This document shows, one piece after another, positions 25,725-33,363 of a stretch of DNA of 64,000 nucleotides. Made by a program: the position numbers and the translations under genes. The notes beneath the pieces are model-generated. The model was not told where the DNA came from and did not search any database. It saw only the letters and a list, made by a program, of their open reading frames with translations. This DNA comes from Anaeromyxobacter diazotrophicus (GTDB taxonomy: Bacteria; Myxococcota; Myxococcia; Myxococcales; Anaeromyxobacteraceae): the NCBI RefSeq assembly GCF_013340205.1, contig NZ_BJTG01000013.1:1-64000 (forward strand), written 5' to 3'. Each line of letters starts with the position of its first letter. Positions within the stretch are counted from its first letter, which is position 1.

Positions 25725-27599
25725 TTAGGCGCGGCGGCGGCGCGCGCGGCGGCGCTGCAGCACGAGGGCGAACGGGATGAGCGCCAGCCCGAGCAGCCCG
25801 CCGGGCTGGCCGGCCGCGGTGCCGCAGCCGCCGCCGCCCGCGCCGCCGGCGGAGAGGTTGGTCGAGCCGCCAGAGCCGGAGCCGGAGCCGCCGCCCGTCC
25901 CGGTGCCGGTGGGCTGCGCCGGCTTGCCGCTGGCCGCGAGGATCTTCTGGGCCAGCGCCTCGCGCGCCGCCATGAGATCGGCCGGCTTCGCCTCCGACTG
26001 CCACGGGTGCGGGAAGAGCTGCTGCGCGATGCTCTTCGCGTCGCTCGCGCCGCCCAGGCTCGCGAGCAGCTTCAGGTACTCGAAGTCCTCCATGCCCTCG
26101 CGGATCATCTTCATGCGGAGCGACGCCACCGGGATGTCGGTCTTCCCGCCGATCTTGGCCGGGGTGCCCGGGTAGAAGAGGGTGCCGTCGCCGTTGCCGT
26201 TGAACTCGTACTGGTCGGTCCAGGGGTCGGCCTTGTCGTAGTAGGCCTGGGTGGTCTCGTAGTAGAGCTCGCCGGTCGCCCCGTACTGGAAGCTGAACCA
26301 CTCCATGGCGCGGGCGCGCACGTTGCTCGCGTCGATGGCGTAGGTGGGCCAGCCGGTGAAGTACAGCTGGTCGGCGCTCGGGTTGCCGATGTCGACGGTG
26401 CCGCCGCAGCCGTGGCTCATGCAGCTCTGGTAGACCCACAGCTCCTTGTTCGACTGCTGCAGGAACCCGTCGTACTGCGAGCGGGTCGGGCCGCCGGCGG
26501 TCCAGCCGTAGGCGCTCTGCGGGCGGTCGTCCAGGTAGTTGACGAGCGGCACCATGAGGTCGATCGCGCCCAGCGCGCCGTTCTTGGTGGCGTCGGCCAT
26601 GTCGGTGGTGACGAGGGTGCGGAAGTTCGGGTCGGCCTGCTTCGCGTTCTGCGCCCGCGCCGGGATGTCCGACCACTGGCAGGTGAGGGGCGGCTCGTCG
26701 CAGGTGTACTGGAAGAGGCGGTCGAACCAGCCCTTCGCCTTGAAGTGCGCGGCCCAGTCGCCGTGCGCGGCGGCGCTGTTCAGGTCCGCGCCCGACTGGA
26801 GCGAGGTGAGCTTCGCGCCCGCGAGCTGGGTCGAGGCGTGGCCGTCCATGAACGGACCGTACGCGTTGTCGAAGTGCGCCCAGTCGCCCTGCTGGCCGTC
26901 GTCCCACAGCGACGAGAGGCTGAAGCGGTGGTCGAGCGCGAGCTGGGCGTACTTCTGGCGGAGCTCGGTGAGCGCCTCCCCCGACACGCCGTGGGCCTTG
27001 GGCACGCCGCCGTAGGTCATCCCGAACGCGGTCTTGAGCGACGAGGTCGAGGGCAGCGCGAAGTCCCACACGGTGAGCTGCACCGGCACCTGCGCGTCGC
27101 CGTCGGCGGCGTGCACGGTGACGCTGCCGGTGTACGCGCCCGCGGGGGCGTCCTGCGGGACGTGCAGCTCGACCCACACCGCGCGGCTCTCGCCGGCCGG
27201 CACGTCGAACGGGAAGGCGTTGCGCTTCTCCCCCACCACGTCGTCGACGTCCGGGATGAGCGCGTCGGGGAAGCCGCCGGTGGCGCCGTCCGCGGAGGAC
27301 GGGTGCTGCACGCCGATGATCGCCTCCCGGAAGAGCTTGGGCGCGGGGACGGTCCCGGGGCCCTTGAGCTCGGTCGCCGAGACCGAGACGCCGCTGGCCG
27401 GACCGGTCACCACCACCTGGAACGCCTCGAACTCGTTCTTCGCCGCCGCCAGGCCGGCGGAGCGATCGCTCCGGGCCGCTTCCTGCGGCCGGATCTTCTC
27501 GTTCGCGGAGGCCGTCCAGACGTTCGCCGCGGAAGCGGCGGCCGGGGCGACCGAGAGCAGGGCGGCGAGGGTGAGGGTGGCTCGGCGGCAGACGGTCAA
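25725..27599 (-). CDS. Secreted DUF4091 (glycoside-hydrolase-like) protein with MYXO-CTERM tail
   Basis: 624 residues. A signal peptide ends at ASAAN (about 27). Two N-terminal beta-sandwich segments (to about 170) precede a large DUF4091 domain with many Trp/Tyr/Asp residues (e.g. HYxDEPP-like TCDEPPLTC and GWPTYAIDA), reminiscent of GH family barrels. A Gly/Ser linker leads to a C-terminal Cys-containing GGGGCG, a hydrophobic helix and RRRARRRRA. That is the layout of the MYXO-CTERM sorting signal, so the protein is probably processed by a myxosortase and lodged at the cell surface. TTG is chosen as start because AAAGGA lies before it and the signal peptide begins there. Confidence 0.8.
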   Translation of the reverse strand: MTVCRRATLTLAALLSVAPAAASAANVWTASANEKIRPQEAARSDRSAGLAAAKNEFEAFQVVVTGPASGVSVSATELKGPGTVPAPKLFREAIIGVQHPSSADGATGGFPDALIPDVDDVVGEKRNAFPFDVPAGESRAVWVELHVPQDAPAGAYTGSVTVHAADGDAQVPVQLTVWDFALPSTSSLKTAFGMTYGGVPKAHGVSGEALTELRQKYAQLALDHRFSLSSLWDDGQQGDWAHFDNAYGPFMDGHASTQLAGAKLTSLQSGADLNSAAAHGDWAAHFKAKGWFDRLFQYTCDEPPLTCQWSDIPARAQNAKQADPNFRTLVTTDMADATKNGALGAIDLMVPLVNYLDDRPQSAYGWTAGGPTRSQYDGFLQQSNKELWVYQSCMSHGCGGTVDIGNPSADQLYFTGWPTYAIDASNVRARAMEWFSFQYGATGELYYETTQAYYDKADPWTDQYEFNGNGDGTLFYPGTPAKIGGKTDIPVASLRMKMIREGMEDFEYLKLLASLGGASDAKSIAQQLFPHPWQSEAKPADLMAAREALAQKILAASGKPAQPTGTGTGGGSGSGSGGSTNLSAGGAGGGGCGTAAGQPGGLLGLALIPFALVLQRRRARRRRA

Positions 27600-27704
27600 A
27601 GCGAGTCCTTTCGGTTCGTTGGGCTGCGTCGACCGAACGGCTCGCCAAGCAGGCCTGTTCCCTCCAGGCGTGGGGCAGTGCGTGCCTGGTGCGTCCTTGC
27701 GACC

Positions 27705-27730
27705 ACACGTCAGCACAGGGGCTGACGTGT
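27705..27730. repeat. Perfect 10-bp inverted repeat (hairpin) in the DUF4091 leader
   Basis: ACACGTCAGC and GCTGACGTGT flank ACAGGG. The arms are perfect and moderately AT-rich. No U-tract follows on either strand, so it is more likely an operator or part of a structured leader than a terminator. Confidence 0.6.
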
Positions 27731-27925
27731 CGGCTTCGCTCGCACCGCGAGCGCTCGCCCGGCCGCGCTGAGCGCGCAGGCGTGGGGGTGATCCGCCCTC
27801 GCAGGGCGGGAGCGCGGAAGGGCGGCGATGGGCTCGCCTGCCCGGTGAGAGGGGTCCCCGTTTTCGCAGCGGGCGGGCGGGCGGCCCGCGCGGCGGGGAT
27901 CAGCGGGGGGCCGTCAGGCTGCGGG

Positions 27926-27973
27926 CAAAAGAAGAGGGCGGCGCGCCGGCCAGGAGCCGGCGGCGCCGCCCTC
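27926..27973 (-). terminator. Intrinsic terminator after queF
   Basis: On the minus strand a GC stem of about 16 bp with a mismatch (27973-27957 with 27950-27934) is followed by TTCTTTTG. It starts about 30 bases after the queF stop. Confidence 0.75.
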
Positions 27974-28001
27974 GAGAGGTGGCGTGGGATCTAAGGGGTG
28001 C

Positions 28002-28373
28002 TCAGCCGATGCTGGCGGGCTTCTCGCCGTGCCGGACGGTGACGGCGGTGTGGATGCCGCCGCGGACCGTGAAGTCGCCCGTCACCTCGATCCAGCGGGG
28101 CGCGAGCGCCGCCACGAGGTCGTCGCAGATGCGGTTCGTCACCGCCTCGTGGAAGGCGCCCTCGTTGCGATAGCTCCAGAGGTAGAGCTTGAGGCTCTTG
28201 AGCTCCACGCAGCGCTCCGCCGGCACGTAGCGCAGCCGGATGGTGGCGAAGTCGGGCTGCCCGGTCATCGGGCACAGGCAGGTGAACTCCGGGCACTCCA
28301 TCGCGATCTCGAACGGGCGCGCCGGGCTCGGGTTGGGGAAGGTGTCGAGCTTCTTGGACGGCTGGGTCGGCAT
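28002..28373 (-). CDS. queF: NADPH-dependent 7-cyano-7-deazaguanine reductase
   Basis: Reduces preQ0 to preQ1 in queuosine synthesis; cytoplasmic. The 123-residue length suits the unimodular (single-domain) QueF type. The [14 protein letters not shown] block carries the catalytic cysteine and the Asp of the family. [18 protein letters not shown] is the QueF signature with the substrate-binding Glu-His. AGAAGGA precedes the ATG. It stands alone; no other que genes are nearby. Confidence 0.95.
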   Translation of the reverse strand: MPTQPSKKLDTFPNPSPARPFEIAMECPEFTCLCPMTGQPDFATIRLRYVPAERCVELKSLKLYLWSYRNEGAFHEAVTNRICDDLVAALAPRWIEVTGDFTVRGGIHTAVTVRHGEKPASIG

Positions 28374-28576
28374 GCGGTCCTTCTAACATCCCGGCCCGCG
28401 GGCGCGTGACTGTCGCGTTTCCAGCCCACTGGGCTGAAAAAAGGACAGCCCGTCCGCCGGGTGGCCGGGGTCGCGGCAGGCAAGTCCCTGGAATCTCGAT
28501 CGCGCGGGACCGGCAAGCCGATTGCTAGTCTTCGGCGACTCGGACACCTTTGGAAGACGGGAGGACGACCCCCACC

Positions 28577-28765
28577 ATGAAGAAGAGCCGCCGGAGCGCC
28601 GTCGCGAAGCTTCCCAAGAAGATCGTCACCACGCTGGGCGATCTGGTCTCGGCCGCCTACGAGGCCGCCGACGGGTTCGGTCGCCAGCGCATCGAGCGGG
28701 CAGCCAACATCCTGTCCGCCCCGCAGCTCGCCCGGCGGATGGACCGCCACCTCAAGTTCGTCTGA
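28577..28765 (+). CDS. Small basic conserved-type hypothetical protein
   Basis: 62 residues, very basic at the N terminus (KKSRRS), otherwise a probable two-helix protein with an amphipathic segment (TLGDLVSAAYEAADGFG) and a C-terminal LARRMDRHLKFV. No known family recognised. A ribosome-binding GGGAGG lies 12 bases upstream, and codon third positions are strongly G/C, both arguing for translation. A TAGTCT box about 45 bases upstream could be its -10 element. Confidence 0.65.
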   Translation: MKKSRRSAVAKLPKKIVTTLGDLVSAAYEAADGFGRQRIERAANILSAPQLARRMDRHLKFV

Positions 28766-28814
28766 GGGGAGGTCCCCCGCCCGCCGGGCTCGCCCGGCCG
28801 CGCGGCCGGCGCCG

Positions 28815-30566
28815 TCAGCCTGCGGACAGCGACCGCACGGCCGCCGCGATGGCGATGATGGAGAGCACCAGCGCCTCGCCCGCGATGAAGCCGGAGGCCA
28901 CCGGGATGTTGTAGATGGCCTCGGTCCGCGGGCTCCGGCGCGCCCACACCGACTGAGCGATGCCGCCCAGCACCATGGGGACGATGGCGTAGCCCGGGAC
29001 GAGCATGCCGATGCCGAGCGCCGTCGGCGACGGCAGGAAGCGGTGCCAGCGCGGCTCGAGGAGCGTGATCGCGACGCCGAGCACGAGCGCGACGCAGAGC
29101 GCCGCCAGGCAGCCCTGCGGCAGGGTGGAGAAGCCCTTGGCGAGGAGCTCCGCGAAGCCCGCCCACTTCACGCTGATGGGTGAGGTGAGGCCGTGGTCGC
29201 CGAAGCCGTACTTCTGGCGCAGCGCCGGGTAGACCACCGCCACCGCCGCCGCGCCGACCGGGATCCCGACCAGCTGCATGTAGAACAGGCTGCGGTTGTT
29301 CGAGCCGATGATCTTGCCCGAGCGGTAGCACTGCATGAGGTGCTCGCCCTGGCCGGCCACGGTCCCGCTCATCCCGGAGCCGATCATGTTGACCGGCACG
29401 TGGCCCGGCTGCAGGCCGGCGAACACCGCCTGCATCAGGTTCGCGAGCGCGCTGATGGGCGCCCAGTTCGTCTCGCCCAGCACCCGGATCCCCACCAGCA
29501 TGAGCGGGATGGAGAGGAGCAGCGAGACGGCGGTGAGCCAGTAGGGGAAGTCGAGCGAGAGCTTCTGCACCAGCGCCAGCGCCACGGCCGAGAGCCCCGC
29601 GCCCCACGCCACCCAGCGGAGCGGGATCTCGTCGCTCCCCACGTCCTTGGCGGAGAGCTTGCTGAAGGTGCGGGCGATGACGTTCCACTTGAGCACGAGC
29701 GCGGTGAGGCCGCCCGCCACCATGAGCCCGGTGGCCGGCCACATCACCCACCGCAGCACCTCGGGGAACGTCTGGTGCGGCACCCAGCCCTGCGCCACCA
29801 GCGCCGGCGGCGCGAGCACCCAGGCCAGCACCATCCCGAGCCCCATGGAGAGGGTGATGCGCAGGCCGACCATCATGCCGGCGCCGATCGAGAGGACGCC
29901 CACCTCGGTGCCCATGCGCAGCGCCGCGCCGTGCGCGCCGAAGGGGAGCTCGCCGGGGATGAAGGTCCACGGTCCGTCGCGGAAGAAGGCGACGAAGGCG
30001 GAGAGGCCCAGCCCCGCGAAGAGCGCCTTGAGCCGCATCGCCGCCTCGCGCGCGCCCTGGTACAGCACGACCAGCGTCTCGCCGGCCGCGGTGCCGTCGG
30101 CGAAGGTGAGGTTCTCCTCGTCGATGTAGTGGCGCCGCAGCGGGATGGCGAGGAAGGCGCCGGTGAGCCCGGCGAAGGTGAGCCAGAGGAAGATCTGCCA
30201 GCCGGTGAGGTGGAGCGAGAAGCCGAGGCCGGGCCGGTCGTTCAGCATGTCGATGGCGGCCAGCACGATGCACATGAAGCCGATCTCGCCGGCGGCGGTG
30301 CCGGCGGTCTGCGCCATGTTGGCCTCGTACACCGTCGCGCCCACCCGCGAGAGCGCGGCGGTGATCGCGAGCGCGATGAAGCCGAAGAAGGCGGCCGAGA
30401 CCGAGATGTTCGGGCCGTAGCCGATCTTGAGGACCACCGGCGGGAACGAGGCGCCCATGATGATCGCCACCAGCACCGAGACGGCGACGGCGCGGGCGGT
30501 GAGCTCGCGCCGTCGGACAGGGGCGGCGGAGGGCTGGGCTGGAACGTGCGTGGAGGGCGTCGCCAT
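28815..30566 (-). CDS. OPT-family oligopeptide transporter
   Basis: An inner-membrane protein of about 583 residues with roughly 14-16 hydrophobic helices. The first helices carry IIMGASFPPVVLKIGYGPNISVSAAFFGF, and the helix with TAGTAAGEIGFM is typical of the OPT superfamily. Transported substrate (peptide or metal chelate) is unknown. Two ATGs three codons apart are possible; the inner one is used because TTACAT lies seven bases before it and no Shine-Dalgarno is seen. The alternative start is 30575. Confidence 0.88.
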   Translation of the reverse strand: MATPSTHVPAQPSAAPVRRRELTARAVAVSVLVAIIMGASFPPVVLKIGYGPNISVSAAFFGFIALAITAALSRVGATVYEANMAQTAGTAAGEIGFMCIVLAAIDMLNDRPGLGFSLHLTGWQIFLWLTFAGLTGAFLAIPLRRHYIDEENLTFADGTAAGETLVVLYQGAREAAMRLKALFAGLGLSAFVAFFRDGPWTFIPGELPFGAHGAALRMGTEVGVLSIGAGMMVGLRITLSMGLGMVLAWVLAPPALVAQGWVPHQTFPEVLRWVMWPATGLMVAGGLTALVLKWNVIARTFSKLSAKDVGSDEIPLRWVAWGAGLSAVALALVQKLSLDFPYWLTAVSLLLSIPLMLVGIRVLGETNWAPISALANLMQAVFAGLQPGHVPVNMIGSGMSGTVAGQGEHLMQCYRSGKIIGSNNRSLFYMQLVGIPVGAAAVAVVYPALRQKYGFGDHGLTSPISVKWAGFAELLAKGFSTLPQGCLAALCVALVLGVAITLLEPRWHRFLPSPTALGIGMLVPGYAIVPMVLGGIAQSVWARRSPRTEAIYNIPVASGFIAGEALVLSIIAIAAAVRSLSAG

Positions 30567-30634
30567 CCGCGGCATGTAAGCCGGTTTCCGCGCCCGCCGC
30601 CAGGGAGACGCGGCTCGGGGTGGGTCCGCTCGCC

Positions 30635-31621
30635 CTAGAAGGTCAGCACCAGCTTCCCGAAGCTGTCGTTCTTCTCCAGCCGCTCGTGCGCCTCGCGGGC
30701 GCGCGCCATCGGCAGGGCGGCGTCGACGATCGGCTTCACCTTCCCCTGGGCCAGGAGCGGCAGGACGTCCTTCGCGAAGAGGCGGGTGGCGCGGATCTTC
30801 TCCTCCAGCGGCCGCGGCCGGAGCACCGTCCCGATGACCTCCCCGCGCCGCCGCATGAGGAGCGAGAGGTCGATCGCCGCCTTGTTCCCGCCCAGGGTGC
30901 CGACGACGACGATCCGGCCGCCCTGCGCCAGCGCCGCCACGTTCTCGGCCGCGTAGGCGGCGCCGACGAAGTCGACGACGACCGGCGCGCCCTCGCCCCC
31001 GGTGAGCCGCCGCACCTCGTCGGCGAAGCGCGGCTCGTCCTTCCCGAGGAGGATCCCGTGGTCGAGGCCGAGCGCGCGCGCCCGCTCGAGCTTGTCGGCG
31101 GTGCGGCTCGTGCCGATCACGGTCGCGCCGGCCGCCTTGGCGAGCTGCAGCGCCGCGGTCGCGACGCCCGAGCCGACGGCGTGGAGGAGCACCGTCCAGC
31201 CGGACCGGAGGCCGCCGAGGGTGACGAGCGCGTCGTGCGAGGTGACGAACGCCTCCATGGCCGCGCCCGCCTCGTCGAACGTGAGCGAGGGCGGCACCTT
31301 CACCAGCATCCGCTCGTGCGCGACGGCGAGCTCCGCCTGCGCCTCGCCGCCGGCGATGGCCATCACCCGGTCGCCCGGCTTCAGCGCGGTGACCCCTTCG
31401 CCCACCGCCGCCACCTCGCCGGCGAGCTCGAGCCCGGGCACCTCCTCGCGCAGCCCGGCCGGCGGTGGGTAGAGGCCGCGCCGCTGGAGCAGGTCGGCGC
31501 GGTTGACGCCCGCGGCCCGCACCCGCACCAGCACCTCGCCGCGCGCGGGGCGCGGGTCGGGCAGCTCGCGGACCTCGATCACCTCGGGTCCGCCCTTCGC
31601 CGCGAAGAAGACCGCCTTCAT
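30635..31621 (-). CDS. NAD(P)H:quinone oxidoreductase, zinc-independent MDR family
   Basis: Medium-chain dehydrogenase/reductase of 328 residues, resembling quinone oxidoreductases and PIG3. The GroES-like N-terminal half has the GVNRADLLQRRGLYPPP signature. The nucleotide-binding half has HAVGSGVATAALQLAKAAG. No zinc-binding cysteines are seen. Its ATG overlaps the stop of the upstream unknown gene (ATGA). Confidence 0.9.
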   Translation of the reverse strand: MKAVFFAAKGGPEVIEVRELPDPRPARGEVLVRVRAAGVNRADLLQRRGLYPPPAGLREEVPGLELAGEVAAVGEGVTALKPGDRVMAIAGGEAQAELAVAHERMLVKVPPSLTFDEAGAAMEAFVTSHDALVTLGGLRSGWTVLLHAVGSGVATAALQLAKAAGATVIGTSRTADKLERARALGLDHGILLGKDEPRFADEVRRLTGGEGAPVVVDFVGAAYAAENVAALAQGGRIVVVGTLGGNKAAIDLSLLMRRRGEVIGTVLRPRPLEEKIRATRLFAKDVLPLLAQGKVKPIVDAALPMARAREAHERLEKNDSFGKLVLTF

Positions 31622-32052
31622 GGGAGCCTCCGCATTCCGGGCGCGCCGAAGTGGCCGGTCGGGGCGCCGAAGGGCGCCTCGACGAGGGCGCCGGTCTCGT
31701 CGCGCGCGAGCTCGTACCGCCCGGGCGCGAGGCGGGCCAGAGGATACCGGTCGCGGCGCGCCGGCGCGAGCCGCACGGCGTCCACCGGGCAGATGGGCCC
31801 CGCGCGCGCCTCGGCGCCCGGCACCGCGCCGGCCGGCTCGAGCGCCACCGCCAGCGCGTAGCCGTTGAAGCCGCCCTCCCACCACATGCTGGCCTCCGCC
31901 TCGGCGGCCGCCGCGGCGGCCAGGGCGGGCAAGAGCGCGGCGCGGAAGGCGCGGAACGGGCCGGTGTCCTGGCGCGGGTCGGCGCCGGCCGCGGCGGCGA
32001 GGCCGAAGCGGGCGCGCAGGTCGTCGAGCGCGAAGAGCAGGACCTCGGCCAC
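31618..32052 (-). CDS. Hypothetical protein, co-transcribed with the quinone oxidoreductase
   Basis: 144 residues, soluble, Ala-rich, with a conserved-looking MWWEGGFNGYALAVALE strand pair and a single CPVDAVRL segment. No family recognised. GTG start with AAGGG seven bases upstream. The four-base overlap with the following oxidoreductase suggests joint expression, but gives no function. Confidence 0.65.
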   Translation of the reverse strand: MAEVLLFALDDLRARFGLAAAAGADPRQDTGPFRAFRAALLPALAAAAAAEAEASMWWEGGFNGYALAVALEPAGAVPGAEARAGPICPVDAVRLAPARRDRYPLARLAPGRYELARDETGALVEAPFGAPTGHFGAPGMRRLP

Positions 32053-32078
32053 CGCCCTTCGCTAACGCCGGCCGCGCC

Positions 32079-32657
32079 TCAGCTCCAGGTGAGATCGACC
32101 TCCAGATCGAGGAAGCCGGTGGGCCGCCCCTGGGCCAGCACGTCCCGGCCGCCGAGCGCCTTGGCCGCGGCCGCCAGCACGCCGCAGTGGAAGGCCGGCA
32201 CCAGGAAGTCGCGGCGGAAGACGAAGTGGGCGCTCCGCTCGCCGGGCCAGTCGACCGTGCGCTCGCCGTAGCCCACCGTCGCCTTGTAGCCGGTGCCCAC
32301 CTGCGAGAGCAGCTGGCGCATGTCGTCGCCGGCGAGGGAGAGGAGGGTCCGCCCGAGCAGCGTGCCGAACACGTCGCGCATGGCCGCCTCGCCGATGGCG
32401 AAGAAGCCCGCGTCCACCGAGCCGAGCCGCGGCTCGAGCGCGTCGACGCCCGCCCAGGCGAGCCGCAGGTAGTCCTCGACCGGGTAGCTGAGGAAGTCGA
32501 CCCGCGAGCCCTTCCCCGGGTCGCAGGCGCGGGCGGCGACCTCGCCCAGGTGCTCGCGCAGGAGCTTGGACGTGGCCTTGAAGACGACGCCGCGGACGGT
32601 GTCCTGCGGCGTGGCTGCGGCGATGCGGCGCTCCAGATCGGCGCGGTCAGCAGGCAT
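32079..32657 (-). CDS. DUF2378 / TIGR02265 family protein
   Basis: 192 residues, cytoplasmic. The family is largely restricted to myxobacteria, where many paralogues occur, and its function is unknown. Signature stretches are TVRGVVFKATSKLL near the N terminus, a central YLRLAWAGVDAL helix, and GTGYKATVGYGERT with the C-terminal HFVFRRDFLVPAFHCGVL. The ATG was chosen as the first methionine before the conserved region. Confidence 0.85.
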   Translation of the reverse strand: MPADRADLERRIAAATPQDTVRGVVFKATSKLLREHLGEVAARACDPGKGSRVDFLSYPVEDYLRLAWAGVDALEPRLGSVDAGFFAIGEAAMRDVFGTLLGRTLLSLAGDDMRQLLSQVGTGYKATVGYGERTVDWPGERSAHFVFRRDFLVPAFHCGVLAAAAKALGGRDVLAQGRPTGFLDLEVDLTWS

Positions 32658-32757
32658 CTCGGGTTCGGCTCCAGGCCCCCGCCCGGCGCCTAGAGGTAAA
32701 CCCGACCCGGCCCCGGAGCGCAAGATTGCAGCAGCGCTCGGAGCGCGATGGCTCCCG

Positions 32758-33354
32758 TCAGGGGCTCCCGGGCCCGCAGCGCTCGAGCGCCCGCGCGAAG
32801 TGGCCGCGCGCCTCGCCCGGCTCGCGGGCCGCCTGCGCCCGCACGGCCGCGCAGCCGGCCGCGCCGGCGTGCCCCGCCAGCACCTCGGCCGCGGTCGCGC
32901 GCACCGGCGCCTCGCGCGCCTGCTGCAGGACCGGCGCGAGCTTCTTCGCGAGGGTCTTCGGGCCGAGCAGCCGCCCGGCGCCGCGCAGGGCGCTGGCGCG
33001 GACGGCGAACGGAGCCTGCTCGGACTGCGCCGTCTCGAGCACCACCTGCCGCGCCCGGGCGCCGCCCAGCACGGAGAGGGCGCCGAGCGCCTTCGCGCGG
33101 CGGGTGGGGAGCGCGCCCGCGTCGGTGGCGACGGCCGCGAGCCGGCCCACCGCCGCGGGGCCGAGCGCGCGCCACTCGGCGGCGGTGACGGGCGTGTCGA
33201 TGGAGGAGAGGTACCCGTCCACGCGCTGCGCGACCTCCTCGTCGGAGAGCGCGGGCGAGGTGGCGGCCGGGGCCTGTGCGGCGGGCGAGGGCGGCAGCGG
33301 GTGCGTGGGGCGGCCGCCGAGGGCGAGGAGCAGCGCGAGCGAGAGCGCGGTCAT
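32758..33354 (-). CDS. Secreted HEAT-repeat-like protein
   Basis: 198 residues: a signal peptide (about 1-14), a Pro/Ala linker, then four to five helical pairs with HEAT-like spacing (e.g. RRAKALGALSVLGGARARQVVLE, APVRATAAEVLAGHAG). A scaffold or binding role is likely. The gene follows the metzincin-like lipoprotein after 9 bases, so the pair probably forms an operon. Confidence 0.65.
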   Translation of the reverse strand: MTALSLALLLALGGRPTHPLPPSPAAQAPAATSPALSDEEVAQRVDGYLSSIDTPVTAAEWRALGPAAVGRLAAVATDAGALPTRRAKALGALSVLGGARARQVVLETAQSEQAPFAVRASALRGAGRLLGPKTLAKKLAPVLQQAREAPVRATAAEVLAGHAGAAGCAAVRAQAAREPGEARGHFARALERCGPGSP

Positions 33355-33363
33355 GGGTGACCT

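Larger units (their letters stand above)
27600..28001. other. 400-base intergenic leader region upstream of the DUF4091 gene
   Basis: No convincing protein is seen in either direction. The region holds the 27705-27730 hairpin, a second GC-rich fold around 27780-27830, and the queF terminator at its right end. It is the longest gene-free stretch in the window and should contain the DUF4091 promoter and a 5' leader of more than 100 bases. Confidence 0.6.

Noticed and set aside
23496-27725. Plus-strand frame of about 1400 codons opposite the propeller and DUF4091 genes
   Set aside because: Arg/Ala/Gly/His-rich shadow; the minus strand has signal peptides, lipobox and terminator.
27600-27740. 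Cyclic di-GMP (GEMM) riboswitch in the DUF4091 leader
   Set aside because: A GGACGCA string and paired regions were noticed, but the GGACGCAAAGCC core and the matching receptor helix are not present. Left as an unclassified leader.
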